Shown here piece after piece: positions 15,873 through 24,842 of a DNA stretch of 40,785 nucleotides. The stretch's first letter is position 1. Each line of letters starts with the position of its first letter. This DNA is from Gammaproteobacteria bacterium (lineage in GTDB: Bacteria; Pseudomonadota; Gammaproteobacteria; Pseudomonadales; Pseudohongiellaceae): positions 1-40,785 of the forward strand of contig JAUSMU010000313.1 in the NCBI GenBank assembly GCA_030645995.1. The letters run 5' to 3'. Made by a program: the position numbers and the translations under genes. The notes beneath the pieces are model-generated. The model was not told the origin of the DNA. It saw only the letters and a list, made by a program, of their open reading frames with translations, and made no database searches.

Positions 15873-18310
15873 CCTATATGCATATTGGTAAGAATTTCAC
15901 ACCGCCAGATCTGGAAGCTAAAGTTACTGGTGCGGCTCGTTACACTGAAGATTTCCGTAGAGACGGCATGGTCTTCGCCCGTCTGCTGACCAGTCCGCTG
16001 CCAAGTGGTCGTGTTGTCAGCATTGACGCCTCTGAGGCACTGGCAATGGAAGGCGTACTCGGTGTATTCACCGCAGACGATCTGCCGCCCTCACTGCCTC
16101 CTGCCAACCCCGCGCTTGCCAAAGACTTCATCACTTACATCGGTCAGCCCATTCTGGCGGTGGCTGCTGAAAGCGATCTGATCGCCGAGAACGCGATCGA
16201 GAAGATCAAGATCGTATTCGAGCGTCGTCCGTTCGTGACAGACCCGCTGGATACCTTGCTCGAAGGCGGGCCGGATCCTTATCCGACAGGCAACACTCTG
16301 ATCAGAAACGCAGGCGAAGCCGCTGCAGGTACCACTGCATCTGGTACTGACGTTGGCCGTATCAAGTGGTCCTTGGACCAAGTGACAGCCTTCCGTAATG
16401 GCCGCGAGCCAGTTGGCGCGACATTCGGTGAAGAGTGGGCCTATGGTGATGTTGCCGCTGAATTTGCTCAGTGCAAGACCATCGTTGAAGAGCCCTTTGT
16501 GACCATCGGTTACCCGCACCATTCCCTGGAGCCACGCTCTGGCATGGCATTCTGGGAAAACGGCAAGTGCTACTTCCACGGTTCGCTGCAGAGCCACACA
16601 GTGGGTCATGCACAGTTGTCGGCGATGCTTGAGATCGACCCTGCCAACCTGGTTTTCATCAACGAAAACACTGGTGGTGGCTTCGGCTCCAAGATTTTCC
16701 CGTATCCGATAATGGCAGTGACCGGCAAATTCGCCCGTAAACTGAACCGTCCGCTGCAAATGCGTGTTACCCGCGAAGAAGAGTTCTACATTGGCTCCGC
16801 TCGCTCTGGTATGCAGGGCTGGCTCAAGGTCGGTCTGAAGGACGACGGCAAGGTCGGCGCAGTTGACGTGATCATCATCAACGACGCAGGTTCAGGTGGT
16901 GGCGGTAGCGCCAGCTCCTCAGCTGAACACATCTCCCTTATGTATCAGCCGACAGCCATGCGGTTCCGTGGTATTGCCCTGTACACCAATACCACTCCGC
17001 GCGGTGCGCAGCGTGGACCGGGCCAGAACGAAATGGCTTCTGTGCTTGCTCCAATCATGGATAAGGCTGCCAGAGAGGGTGGTTTCGACCGTCTTGCCAT
17101 GCGTCGTGCGAATGCTCCACGTCCAGATGCGAAGTTCGGTCCCCGTCAGGGTGGTCTCTCCAGCTCCTATATGCCGGAGGCCATCGAGAAGGCTGCCGCC
17201 ATGTTCCGTTGGGACGAGCGAGTCGCTCAGCCCAAGGTAATGGCCAACAACAAAGTACGCGGAATTGGTCTCGGCATGGGTTTCCACTCTGCCGGAGCCA
17301 ATGGTTACGACGGTCTGTTGCGTATTGCCACTGACGGCAAGATTTACCTGCATACCGGTGTTGGTAACCTCGGCACCTACTCTTATGCAGGTGTTCTGCG
17401 AGCGGCTGCTGAAGCTCTGCAGTGCAGCTGGGAAAATTGTGTAGTGGTTCACGGTAACAGCGAACTGAACCTGCCGCACAGTACCTATCAGGGTGGCAGT
17501 AACACCATGTTCACTGAAACCCGCTCCAGCCACGTTGCTGCGCTTGATGCCATCAGGAAACTGAAGGAAATCGCTGCTGCAGACCTCGGTGGCGCTGCGG
17601 ACGATTACAGTGTCGGTGGTGAGCGCGTGTTCCTGACGAGCGACCAGGCCAAAGGTCTGACGTTTGCAGAAGCAGCTCAGAAGGCGATCGATCTGGGTGG
17701 CGAGTATAGCGGCCAGGTTTACCCGGAAGACATTAACGCCACAACCAAGCGTTCTGTTGAAGCGATGAAAGGCACCGGTCTGATCGGTGTCGCCAAGGAC
17801 ACGCTGCCCAAGCAGGGCACTGCTCCTGGTTTCGCGATCGCTTTCGTCGAGATCGAAATGGATCTGGACACAGGCAAGTACGACATCACCGACTACACCG
17901 CTGTTGCCGAGTGTGGCACCGTGGTGCACCCACAGGGCCTGAGTCAGGCCATGAACGGTGGCGGTGTGTGGGGAATCGGCATGGCAGGCTACGAGCGCCA
18001 CGTCTATGACCCACAAAACGGTCTGCCTGCCAACGTGGGGCTTTATCAGTCCAAGCCGCCGACATACCTCGACGTGCCTGCACAGATGCTGACAGCTGGC
18101 ATGGATATGCCCGATCCGCAGAGCCCAGTGGGCGCCCGTGGTATCGGCGAGCCTGCACAAGGTTGTGGTGCTGCAGCACTGATGAGCGCCATCTCCGATG
18201 CACTTGATGGACATTTGTTCAACCGCACGCCGGTCACTCCGGACATGATCGTGAATCATGTCGCGCAGAATGGCTTCAATACCGGCGAATTGAAAACGAA
18301 TACATTCTGA
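15869..18310 (+). CDS. Molybdenum hydroxylase large subunit, molybdopterin-binding
   Basis: An 813-residue catalytic subunit of the xanthine dehydrogenase/aldehyde oxidase family. The N-terminal hammerhead domain (about 10-120) is followed by molybdopterin-binding segments: GGGFGSK (269-275), the Arg-Gly-rich loop TPRGAQRGPGQNE (376-388) and, near the end, GARGIGEPA with Glu761, the expected general base. It lacks the CO dehydrogenase active-site cysteine loop, so an aldehyde or N-heterocycle is a likelier substrate; the exact one cannot be read. Gly/Ser-rich insert GSGGGGSASS at 341-350. It overlaps the small subunit by four bases and is followed ten bases later by the FAD subunit. No own export signal. 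Confidence 0.93.
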   Translation: MTYMHIGKNFTPPDLEAKVTGAARYTEDFRRDGMVFARLLTSPLPSGRVVSIDASEALAMEGVLGVFTADDLPPSLPPANPALAKDFITYIGQPILAVAAESDLIAENAIEKIKIVFERRPFVTDPLDTLLEGGPDPYPTGNTLIRNAGEAAAGTTASGTDVGRIKWSLDQVTAFRNGREPVGATFGEEWAYGDVAAEFAQCKTIVEEPFVTIGYPHHSLEPRSGMAFWENGKCYFHGSLQSHTVGHAQLSAMLEIDPANLVFINENTGGGFGSKIFPYPIMAVTGKFARKLNRPLQMRVTREEEFYIGSARSGMQGWLKVGLKDDGKVGAVDVIIINDAGSGGGGSASSSAEHISLMYQPTAMRFRGIALYTNTTPRGAQRGPGQNEMASVLAPIMDKAAREGGFDRLAMRRANAPRPDAKFGPRQGGLSSSYMPEAIEKAAAMFRWDERVAQPKVMANNKVRGIGLGMGFHSAGANGYDGLLRIATDGKIYLHTGVGNLGTYSYAGVLRAAAEALQCSWENCVVVHGNSELNLPHSTYQGGSNTMFTETRSSHVAALDAIRKLKEIAAADLGGAADDYSVGGERVFLTSDQAKGLTFAEAAQKAIDLGGEYSGQVYPEDINATTKRSVEAMKGTGLIGVAKDTLPKQGTAPGFAIAFVEIEMDLDTGKYDITDYTAVAECGTVVHPQGLSQAMNGGGVWGIGMAGYERHVYDPQNGLPANVGLYQSKPPTYLDVPAQMLTAGMDMPDPQSPVGARGIGEPAQGCGAAALMSAISDALDGHLFNRTPVTPDMIVNHVAQNGFNTGELKTNTF

Positions 18311-18320
18311 GGTTTTTAAA

Positions 18321-19310
18321 ATGCCATCAAATGACAATATGCCAGAAATGAGCCTCTACCAGCCTGTGCAGGTGGAGGATGCAATAAGCCTTGCCGGTAC
18401 TTTGGCCGAAAGGGGATGGTTGGTAGGCGGTGGACAAGACACGTACGGATGGATCAAGGACCGCGCCAAGCGCCCGGAAGCCCTGATCGATCTGAACGGC
18501 ATCGAGTCCATGCGTGGTATCCGCGAAACGGCTGACGGTATCGAAATTGGTGCCCTGGTCACGCTGACTGAACTGGCCAACAACGCACTGGTAAAAGAGC
18601 GCTATTCACTGCTGTCATCTGCGGCCGGTCGTGTAGCCAGTCCGCAGATTCGCAACATCGGTACGCTGGGCGGCAACGTGGCTCAAGACGTACGCTGCTG
18701 GTACTACCGACGCGGGCTGAACTGCTACCGCGCCGGGGGTAACCTCTGCTACGCCGACACGCCGGAAGGCCAGAACCGTGAGCATGCCCTGTTTGGTGCC
18801 AGCCGCTGTGTAGCGGTTTCACCAAGCGATACGGCTCCTGCACTGGTTGCACTGGAAGCACAGATGGTGATTCGCAATGCCAGCGGCGAGCGAGTCGTCG
18901 CGGCGGAAGATTTCTTCATCGGACCCGATGTCGACATCCGCCATACTACTGTACTGCGCACCGGTGACGTTCTCACGGCTGTTCGTATTCCGGCCAAGTG
19001 GGCGAACGCCGAGTTCTACTTCGAGAAAGTAGCCGACCGCAATGTCTGGGACTTCGCACTGGTGAGCATCTCTGCTGCCATGAAAGTCACTAATGGAACG
19101 ATTGAAGAGTCACGCATGGTCGCTGGCGCGGTGGAGTGCACACCACGTCGACTGACCTCTGTAGAGCAGGCGATTCAAGGCCGTGCCCGCAACCAGGAAA
19201 CTGCTGATGCGGTAGCGTCTTTGGCTAGCCAGGGTGCCAAGCCCTTGAACTACAACCACTTCAAGATGCCGTTGATGGACAATCTGGTGAAGCGCGCACT
19301 GACCGTGTGA
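18321..19310 (+). CDS. Molybdenum hydroxylase medium subunit, FAD and probable [4Fe-4S]
   Basis: A 329-residue FAD-binding subunit (CoxM/PaoB-type). FAD contacts are VGGGQDTYGWIK (35-46) and the RNIGTLGGNVAQD block (111-123). Directly after it comes an insertion with Cys126, Cys135, Cys143 and Cys163 and the NREHALFG motif, matching the [4Fe-4S] loop of PaoB and 4-hydroxybenzoyl-CoA reductase. A GAGG sits about eight bases before the ATG at 18321. The subunit is the electron exit. The order small-large-medium differs from paoA-paoB-paoC (small-medium-large). A strong hairpin 26 bases downstream closes the operon. Confidence 0.92.
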   Translation: MPSNDNMPEMSLYQPVQVEDAISLAGTLAERGWLVGGGQDTYGWIKDRAKRPEALIDLNGIESMRGIRETADGIEIGALVTLTELANNALVKERYSLLSSAAGRVASPQIRNIGTLGGNVAQDVRCWYYRRGLNCYRAGGNLCYADTPEGQNREHALFGASRCVAVSPSDTAPALVALEAQMVIRNASGERVVAAEDFFIGPDVDIRHTTVLRTGDVLTAVRIPAKWANAEFYFEKVADRNVWDFALVSISAAMKVTNGTIEESRMVAGAVECTPRRLTSVEQAIQGRARNQETADAVASLASQGAKPLNYNHFKMPLMDNLVKRALTV

Positions 19311-19335
19311 TGCTCCGCTAAGTTCAGATCTGCTG

Positions 19336-19373
19336 ACAGGCTCGCCAAGGCTCAAATGCCTTGGCGAGCCTGT
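19336..19373 (+). terminator. Strong hairpin ending the molybdenum hydroxylase operon
   Basis: A perfect 16-base stem (19336-19351 pairing with 19358-19373, starting ACAGGCTCGCC) around the six-base loop TCAAAT, followed by a modest T-rich stretch (TTGCTTTC). It begins 26 bases after the FAD-subunit stop and is the only strong hairpin before the methyltransferase gene. The weak T tract makes efficiency uncertain. Confidence 0.72.
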
Positions 19374-19437
19374 TGCTTTCTGGTGTCCTGAAACCTCATC
19401 TCCCTTTCTCTCTCGCGCAGCCAACCTGATCACCGCT

Positions 19438-20193
19438 ATGACCGACAACGGAAACCTCTACGCCGACCTTTCCGGCTACTACGACCAGTTCTGTGCAGAA
19501 GTGGACTATGCAGAGCAGTGCGCATTTGCCGAGCGTGCTTTCGACTGTTTTGGCGCGTCCGACGGGCGCGATTATCTGGACCTGGCCTGTGGCACAGGCC
19601 AACATCTGTTGCACATGCTAAGGCGAGGATTCGTCGGCACTGGCCTGGACAACAGCGCCGCGATGCTGGAGCTGGCCGAGGCGAGATGCCCTGCAGCACG
19701 GTTTCTGCTCTGTGATCTGGCAGCGTTCGAGCAAGCCGCCGAGTTCGATCTCATCACCTGCTTCCTCTATTCGATCCACTACAGTCACCCCACCTCCGCG
19801 CTGCAGCAAACTCTGTTGCGAGCCTGGCGGGCACTCAAGCCAGGCGGCCTGTTTCTCTTCAATACGGTCGACGCCGGCGGCATCAGCAACCAGCGCAGTA
19901 CCATCACCAGTGTCGTTGATGGCGAACAGCGGCTGAGTTTCGAGTCGGGCTGGCGCTATCGAGGGGAAGGGGAGACTCTTGATCTGTTGCTTGGCATTAC
20001 CCGTGAATCTCCTGCAGGCGGGCTCAAACGCTGGACGGATCATCACACCATGACGGCAATATCTTTGCTGCAACTGCAGAACATGCTCACGGATATCGGG
20101 TTCGAGGTCACGCTCCTGGAGCATGACTACCAGCGCCTGCTGCCCTGGAATGGCAAGAGTTTCAATGCGCTGGTCGCGGCGCGCAGGCCCTAG
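19438..20193 (+). CDS. Class I SAM-dependent methyltransferase
   Basis: A 251-residue Rossmann-fold methyltransferase. Motif I is DLACGTGQH (48-56), the acidic end of the second strand is at GTGLDNS, and the post-I segment CDLAAFE and LKPGGLFLFN (motif III/IV area) follow. The acceptor is unknown. The ATG at 19438 has a poor ribosome site but matches the family start (YADLSGYYDQF). It stands 64 bases beyond the hairpin that ends the molybdenum operon and converges on the multicopper oxidase; their stop codons overlap within CTAG at 20190-20193. Neither neighbour says what is methylated. Confidence 0.85.
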   Translation: MTDNGNLYADLSGYYDQFCAEVDYAEQCAFAERAFDCFGASDGRDYLDLACGTGQHLLHMLRRGFVGTGLDNSAAMLELAEARCPAARFLLCDLAAFEQAAEFDLITCFLYSIHYSHPTSALQQTLLRAWRALKPGGLFLFNTVDAGGISNQRSTITSVVDGEQRLSFESGWRYRGEGETLDLLLGITRESPAGGLKRWTDHHTMTAISLLQLQNMLTDIGFEVTLLEHDYQRLLPWNGKSFNALVAARRP

Positions 20194-21746
20194 ACCACCA
20201 GAAACTGGCCCATCATGCCGCGATCCTCATGCTCAAGCATGTGGCAGTGATACATGTACGGATGCTCCGCGTCGGAGAAATCGACGAAGCTGAGGATGAC
20301 CCGCACCGTTTCCCTGCCCTTGACCAGCACCGTGTCCTTGAAGCCCAACTCATGGGGCGGCGGAGCAATGCCATCGCGATCAAGAATCTGAAACTGCCCA
20401 CTGTGGATGTGAAACGGGTGCGGCATTGGTGAACTGTTGAACACCTCCCAGATCTCGGTGTCGCCGAGCTTCACGCGCTCATTGATGTAGTCCATGGCCA
20501 TCTGGCGACCGTTGATGAAATAGTCGCCGCCACCATGTCCGCCACCGAAACCGTTGCGGTAGCCCGTCGTCGGCCCGCGATCACCACCACCGCGCGAACC
20601 AGTGCCCATCTGCAGACGGAACGTGCGCGTGTTCACGGCTTCATCTGCGTGGCGGCGCTTGATGGTGGTAAGCGCTTCCGGCACCGGCGCGGAAGCGCGC
20701 AGTTCGGCAGCCGGAAAGAAACGCAGGACGTCAAAGCCTTCACTGCCCATGGCGCGCATGATGCGGCTCATGGCGCCGGGGGAATCCTGATAGTTGGAGA
20801 CCATCGGTACGTTCACCAGCGTCACGGGTTGCCCATCACTGAAATCGGCAATGATCTCGACTCGTTCGCCGGAGGCCAACATCAACATGTCCATGGTCAC
20901 CGGCGCTGTCAGCAGGCCACCATCGCTGGCGATGACCTGAAAGGGGCGGTGGTCGCTGAACGCCAGCATGTACTTGCGGGCGTTGGCGGCGTTGAGAATG
21001 CGCAGACGCACTTTGGTCGTGGTGGGCACGAAGTACGGGTCTACCACGCCATTGACCATCTTGATGTCACCCTGCATGCCCTGCACCATGTCGTCATAAA
21101 TAGTCATGTAGGCCAGCGTGCCATCCTTTTTGAAGCGGCGGTCCTGAATGATGATGGGAATGTCGTCCACGCCATACTCGGAGGGCAACGCCAGGCCCTT
21201 GCTGACGTCGTCATCCAGAATCAGCATGCCAGCCAGCCCTCGGTACACCTGCTCACCGGTCTTGTGCATCATGTGCGAGTGGTACCACAGCGTGGCCGCC
21301 GGTTGCATGATTCGAATCAAGGGTTCCCAGCGTTCTCCATGCTCAATGGTCTGATGCGGTCCGCCATCGGAGCGGGCAGGGACGTGCAACCCGTGCCAAT
21401 GCAATGTGGTTGGCTCTCCAATCTGATTGTTCACTTGCAGGCGGATCAGATCATTGCGGGAGCAGCGCAGGGTGGGGCCCAGAAAGCTGCCGTTGATGCC
21501 AAGCGTCGGGGTCTTCACCCCGGGGAAAAATTCCGTCTCACCTTGCTGGAGCTGCAGTTCGAAGCGCTTTTCCATGCCATCGCTAATGCCCTCCAGCAGC
21601 GGCGGAATCGTCAATGAATTGCCCTCGTGGATTGGCGTTGGAGCTGGGGCGGTTTGCGCGGAGGCCTGTCGTGGCCAGCGCAAGCCCGCTGCCAATGCGG
21701 TGGTCCCCAAACTCAGGGCCTTGAGGAGCTTACGGCGGTTCAGCAT
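20190..21746 (-). CDS. Multicopper oxidase, CueO-like, Tat-exported
   Basis: A 518-residue three-cupredoxin-domain oxidase. A Tat signal NRRKLLK is followed by a hydrophobic stretch ending in ASAQ. Copper motifs: HWHGLH (116-121), HSHMMH (156-161), HPFHIH (443-448) and HCHMLEH (500-506, Cys501 for the type 1 copper). It probably oxidises Cu(I) or phenolic substrates with O2 in the periplasm. Where CueO has its Met-rich Cu(I)-binding insert, this protein has a Gly/Arg-rich, almost Met-free segment (about 381-407). The ATG at 21746 was chosen because GGAAGA lies eight bases upstream; an in-frame ATG at 21770 is possible. A hypothetical gene lies just upstream. Confidence 0.92.
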   Translation of the reverse strand: MLNRRKLLKALSLGTTALAAGLRWPRQASAQTAPAPTPIHEGNSLTIPPLLEGISDGMEKRFELQLQQGETEFFPGVKTPTLGINGSFLGPTLRCSRNDLIRLQVNNQIGEPTTLHWHGLHVPARSDGGPHQTIEHGERWEPLIRIMQPAATLWYHSHMMHKTGEQVYRGLAGMLILDDDVSKGLALPSEYGVDDIPIIIQDRRFKKDGTLAYMTIYDDMVQGMQGDIKMVNGVVDPYFVPTTTKVRLRILNAANARKYMLAFSDHRPFQVIASDGGLLTAPVTMDMLMLASGERVEIIADFSDGQPVTLVNVPMVSNYQDSPGAMSRIMRAMGSEGFDVLRFFPAAELRASAPVPEALTTIKRRHADEAVNTRTFRLQMGTGSRGGGDRGPTTGYRNGFGGGHGGGDYFINGRQMAMDYINERVKLGDTEIWEVFNSSPMPHPFHIHSGQFQILDRDGIAPPPHELGFKDTVLVKGRETVRVILSFVDFSDAEHPYMYHCHMLEHEDRGMMGQFLVV

Positions 21747-21798
21747 GCGGTCATTCTTCCTATCGATCATCTTTTTTGTCAGTCAGTTTTGCTGGCGC

Positions 21799-22131
21799 TC
21801 ATTCGCGCTGGATGAACAGCTCGGGATGCAGAGCGCCGTCATAGTAATTCTCGCCGCTCGATAGTGCCGTCTGTATCTGCTCAAGAGATTCCTTCGAGTC
21901 TGCGGTAATGCTCCAGCGCTGCAGCTTCGCGGTTTTGTCGGCGTTCCCCGGTAGATTGACAATGCTTACCCGGCCATCGCCCTCAAGCTCGAGACGCCAC
22001 TCGTAAATATTGGCTTCTGCGTCGGCCCGAAAGGGAGTCCCGAAGACAGAGATAAGCATGGCAAGGGTCGTGCTGACCTCCGATTGGCAGGTGTGACTGC
22101 CGTGATTGGAGGTTGAGGTTTCGTTGCTCAT
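21799..22131 (-). CDS. Hypothetical protein upstream of multicopper oxidase
   Basis: A 110-residue protein from ATG at 22131 (MSNETSTSNHG). No family recognised. The N-terminal quarter is Ser/Thr/Asn/His-rich, and a predicted helix (STTLAMLISVFGTPF) follows. After that comes a beta-rich segment with IYEWRLELEGDGRVSIVNLPG, then a Gln/Ser helix; it ends in a beta strand (ELFIQRE). No obvious signal peptide with this start. It is 52 bases upstream of the multicopper oxidase on the same strand, so co-transcription is likely. It diverges from the Sel1-AAA+ gene across 152 bases. The frame remains open to 22206, but that extension is Asn/Tyr-rich and less convincing. Confidence 0.55.
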   Translation of the reverse strand: MSNETSTSNHGSHTCQSEVSTTLAMLISVFGTPFRADAEANIYEWRLELEGDGRVSIVNLPGNADKTAKLQRWSITADSKESLEQIQTALSSGENYYDGALHPELFIQRE

Positions 22132-22283
22132 GATAGTGTCGCCCCAAAAAGTTCCAGCATTGGAAAGTGGTTCTGGATAATACGAGAAATTGCAGTTTTT
22201 TAGCACCCTTACTTTAGAAGAGCGTTGCCTCCAAAGTCAGTTCTCGGCTAGAGTTCGGGGCACACCTCCGAGAATGCTCCCTG

Positions 22284-24788
22284 ATGTCCAGTCACCGTTA
22301 CCGTGATCTTTCCCTGCACGAACTCCTCGAGCTCGCGCAAGGGCGCGCGGGGCACAAGCCTGATGCCCGCGCTCAGTATAATCTCGGGCTGCGCTATGAG
22401 CGTGGCGAAGGGGTTTCCCGCAACGACACCATGGCGGCGCAGTGGTTCGAGCGCGCTGCAGAGGCAGGTGATACGGATGCACAACGTCTGCTTGCCTTCG
22501 CTTACCTGCACGGCATTGGCGTCCCAAAGAACGAGTCGGAGGGCATTCGGCGCCTGCGCATTGCAGCAGAGTGGGGTGACGCGGTGGCCCGTCGTCAGCT
22601 TGGTTTCCGTTATGTCACGGGGGCCTCGGTTCTCAAGGACGAGGTCGAAGGTGTGCACTGGTTTCAGCTGGCTGCCGAGCAGGGTGACGACATGGCTCAG
22701 TACAATCTCGCCTACGCCTTTGCGCACGGCAGCGGTGTTGAGATGGACCAGGCTCGGGCCATTCACTGGCTGACGCTGGCCGCGCAGCAGGGCCTGCCGG
22801 CGGCGCAGTGCGGTCTTGGCGCTGTCTATGAACAGGGGCTCGGCGTGCCCGTAGACTATAAGGCCAGTGCCAGATGGACGCGGCAGGCGGCGGAGCAAGG
22901 TTATCCCGAGGCCTGCAGCAACCTGGGCTGGCTGTACGAAAACGGTCTCGGGGTGGAGAAAGACCTGCAACAGGCGCGGCACTGGTACGAGGTGGCGATA
23001 CACAAAGATTATGCCGAGGCTCAGCAGCGCCTTGCGCACTTGAGCGGCATGCCCAGCGGTTCGCAGCCAGAGCTGGCACGACCACTGGCGCGCAACGACG
23101 CCATCAATGAGTATCTGGAAGCGGCGTTCGCCGGTGTCGTCGGGCTGGACATGGTGAGGCAGGAGATTTTCCGCCAGGCCAGTTACATTCACGTGCAGCA
23201 ACTGCGGGCGAAGCAAGGGATGCCTGTGCCCGACTGGCCATCACGTCATCTCGTGTTCAGCGGCAATCCTGGCACAGGCAAGACGATGGTCGCCCGCGTT
23301 ATCGCTGGGCTGTATCTCAAGCTCGGCATCCTCAAAACGGACAGGATTGTGGAAACTGATCGTGCCGGACTCGTTGGTTCCCACATCGGCGAGACCGCGC
23401 TGAAGACTCGGGCGCTGGTCGAATCCGCCCTCGGTGGTATTTTGTTCATCGACGAGGCTTACGCACTGGCGAGGGCCACCCAGCAGGACTTTGGCCGCGA
23501 GGCCATCGAGACTCTGCTGAAAATGATGGAGGACCATCGCGATAATCTGGTCGTCATCGTGGCTGGCTATGGCGCCGAGATGGACGAATTCATTCAATCG
23601 AATCCTGGATTGTCCTCGCGCTTCAATCGCTTCCTCCATTTCTCCAATTACACCCCAGATGAGCTGCTGTCGATCTTTCAGGGCTTTTGCCGTCAGCATG
23701 GGTATGCAGTCAGCGACTCGATTCAGCACGGCTTGAAGCGCATATTCGCGCGGGAGATTCAGGCCCGGCGGGAGCACTTCGGTAATGCCCGCTACGTGCG
23801 CAACCTTTTCGAAAAGGTGCTGGAGGCCCACGCCCAGCGCGTATATGCCTTGGCCGAGGCGTCGGCGCATGAGTTGGGGACGATTCTTCCAGTCGATATT
23901 GAAAGTGCTCTGGGCGAATCGCTTGCCGACCAGGACGGTGTAGCCGAGAACTATGCGACCGCGCTGGCGAAACTCGACGCTCTCGTGGGTCTGCAGCGCG
24001 TCAAACAACAGGTGCGGCGCCTGTGCAGCTTTGTGCAGGTGCAGAGCGAGCGCGCGAGTGCGGGATACAAGACGGCGGCTGGATTCTCGCAACATCTGGT
24101 ATTCACCGGCAATCCGGGCACGGGCAAGACGGTCGTGTCACGCATCGTGGCCGATCTCTACTTCAATCTCGGTATCTTGCCCTCCAGCCGCATTGTCGAG
24201 GTGGATCGCTCCGGGTTGGTGGCGCAATATGTTGGCCAGTCGGCACTGAAAACCCGGGAGGTCATCGAGTCTGCCTTGGGAGGTGTACTGTTCATCGACG
24301 AGGCTTACGCACTCGTCAAAGAGGGGGATGAGCGGGACTTTGGCCACGAGGTTATCGATACCCTGCTCAAGGCGATGGAGGACTATCGCGACCAGCTGAC
24401 CGTGATTGTGGCCGGCTATCCCGAACCGATGGCGCGGTTCATCGACAGTAACCCCGGCCTGCGGTCGAGGTTCAACCATTACATCGAATTCGAGGATTAT
24501 CAGCCGGAGGAATTGCTGAGCATCTATGAACGCTTTGTGCGGGACTCCGAGTACGTGTTGGAGGAGGGAACCCACCCGGCTCTGCAGGAGAGTCTGCGGC
24601 AGCTGTTTGCGCAGGGTCGTACCGCTGACAATGGCCGCTTCGTCCGTAATCTTTTCGAGCGGACTGTCGAGTTGCATGCCGAGCGGGTGGCGAAGCTGGA
24701 ACACGCCTCAGGTGCGTTGCTGAATACTCTGGCGTTGGTAGATGTGGAAGAGGCATTGAAGGAGATGCTTGCCGAGGCAAAACTCTAG
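22284..24788 (+). CDS. Sel1-repeat protein with two CbbX-like AAA+ ATPase domains
   Basis: An 834-residue protein. Residues 30-245 are six Sel1 repeats in a strict 36-residue register (each with an NLGxxYxxGxGV-like hairpin and AxxWFxxAAEqG). A linker leads to AAA+ domain 1: Walker A GNPGTGKT (327-334), Walker B LFIDEAYA (387-394), arginine finger SRF (Arg446). AAA+ domain 2 has Walker A at 609-616, Walker B at 669-673, and Arg727/Arg729. Both domains resemble CbbX/SpoVK/EccA ATPases (VGxxIGETALKTR, QSNPGLSSRF). Pore-loop residues differ: LVGSHIG in domain 1 and LVAQYVG in domain 2. Sel1 repeats usually recruit proteins, so a client-remodelling machine is likely. No rubisco genes lie nearby. 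Cytoplasmic; no signal. Confidence 0.92.
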   Translation: MSSHRYRDLSLHELLELAQGRAGHKPDARAQYNLGLRYERGEGVSRNDTMAAQWFERAAEAGDTDAQRLLAFAYLHGIGVPKNESEGIRRLRIAAEWGDAVARRQLGFRYVTGASVLKDEVEGVHWFQLAAEQGDDMAQYNLAYAFAHGSGVEMDQARAIHWLTLAAQQGLPAAQCGLGAVYEQGLGVPVDYKASARWTRQAAEQGYPEACSNLGWLYENGLGVEKDLQQARHWYEVAIHKDYAEAQQRLAHLSGMPSGSQPELARPLARNDAINEYLEAAFAGVVGLDMVRQEIFRQASYIHVQQLRAKQGMPVPDWPSRHLVFSGNPGTGKTMVARVIAGLYLKLGILKTDRIVETDRAGLVGSHIGETALKTRALVESALGGILFIDEAYALARATQQDFGREAIETLLKMMEDHRDNLVVIVAGYGAEMDEFIQSNPGLSSRFNRFLHFSNYTPDELLSIFQGFCRQHGYAVSDSIQHGLKRIFAREIQARREHFGNARYVRNLFEKVLEAHAQRVYALAEASAHELGTILPVDIESALGESLADQDGVAENYATALAKLDALVGLQRVKQQVRRLCSFVQVQSERASAGYKTAAGFSQHLVFTGNPGTGKTVVSRIVADLYFNLGILPSSRIVEVDRSGLVAQYVGQSALKTREVIESALGGVLFIDEAYALVKEGDERDFGHEVIDTLLKAMEDYRDQLTVIVAGYPEPMARFIDSNPGLRSRFNHYIEFEDYQPEELLSIYERFVRDSEYVLEEGTHPALQESLRQLFAQGRTADNGRFVRNLFERTVELHAERVAKLEHASGALLNTLALVDVEEALKEMLAEAKL

Positions 24789-24842
24789 ATGAAGCCCTGG
24801 ACCGATGCATGTGCGGGGTCAAGTCCGCTTCTGGGAGGTTCT

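Noticed and set aside
15869-18310. Carbon monoxide dehydrogenase (CoxL) assignment
   Set aside because: The CoxL active-site cysteine loop is absent, and the subunit has aldehyde-oxidase-like features.
16919-18337. 472-residue open frame antisense to the molybdenum large subunit
   Set aside because: The large subunit has complete motifs on the plus strand; the antisense translation is Cys/His-rich and unlike any family.
20535-21617. 360-residue open frame antisense to the multicopper oxidase
   Set aside because: The oxidase has all four copper motifs on the minus strand; the reverse frame is His/Gln-rich noise.
22284-24788. Rubisco activase (CbbX) function for the Sel1-AAA+ protein
   Set aside because: The ATPase domains resemble CbbX, but there are two of them, Sel1 repeats are added and no cbb genes are near.
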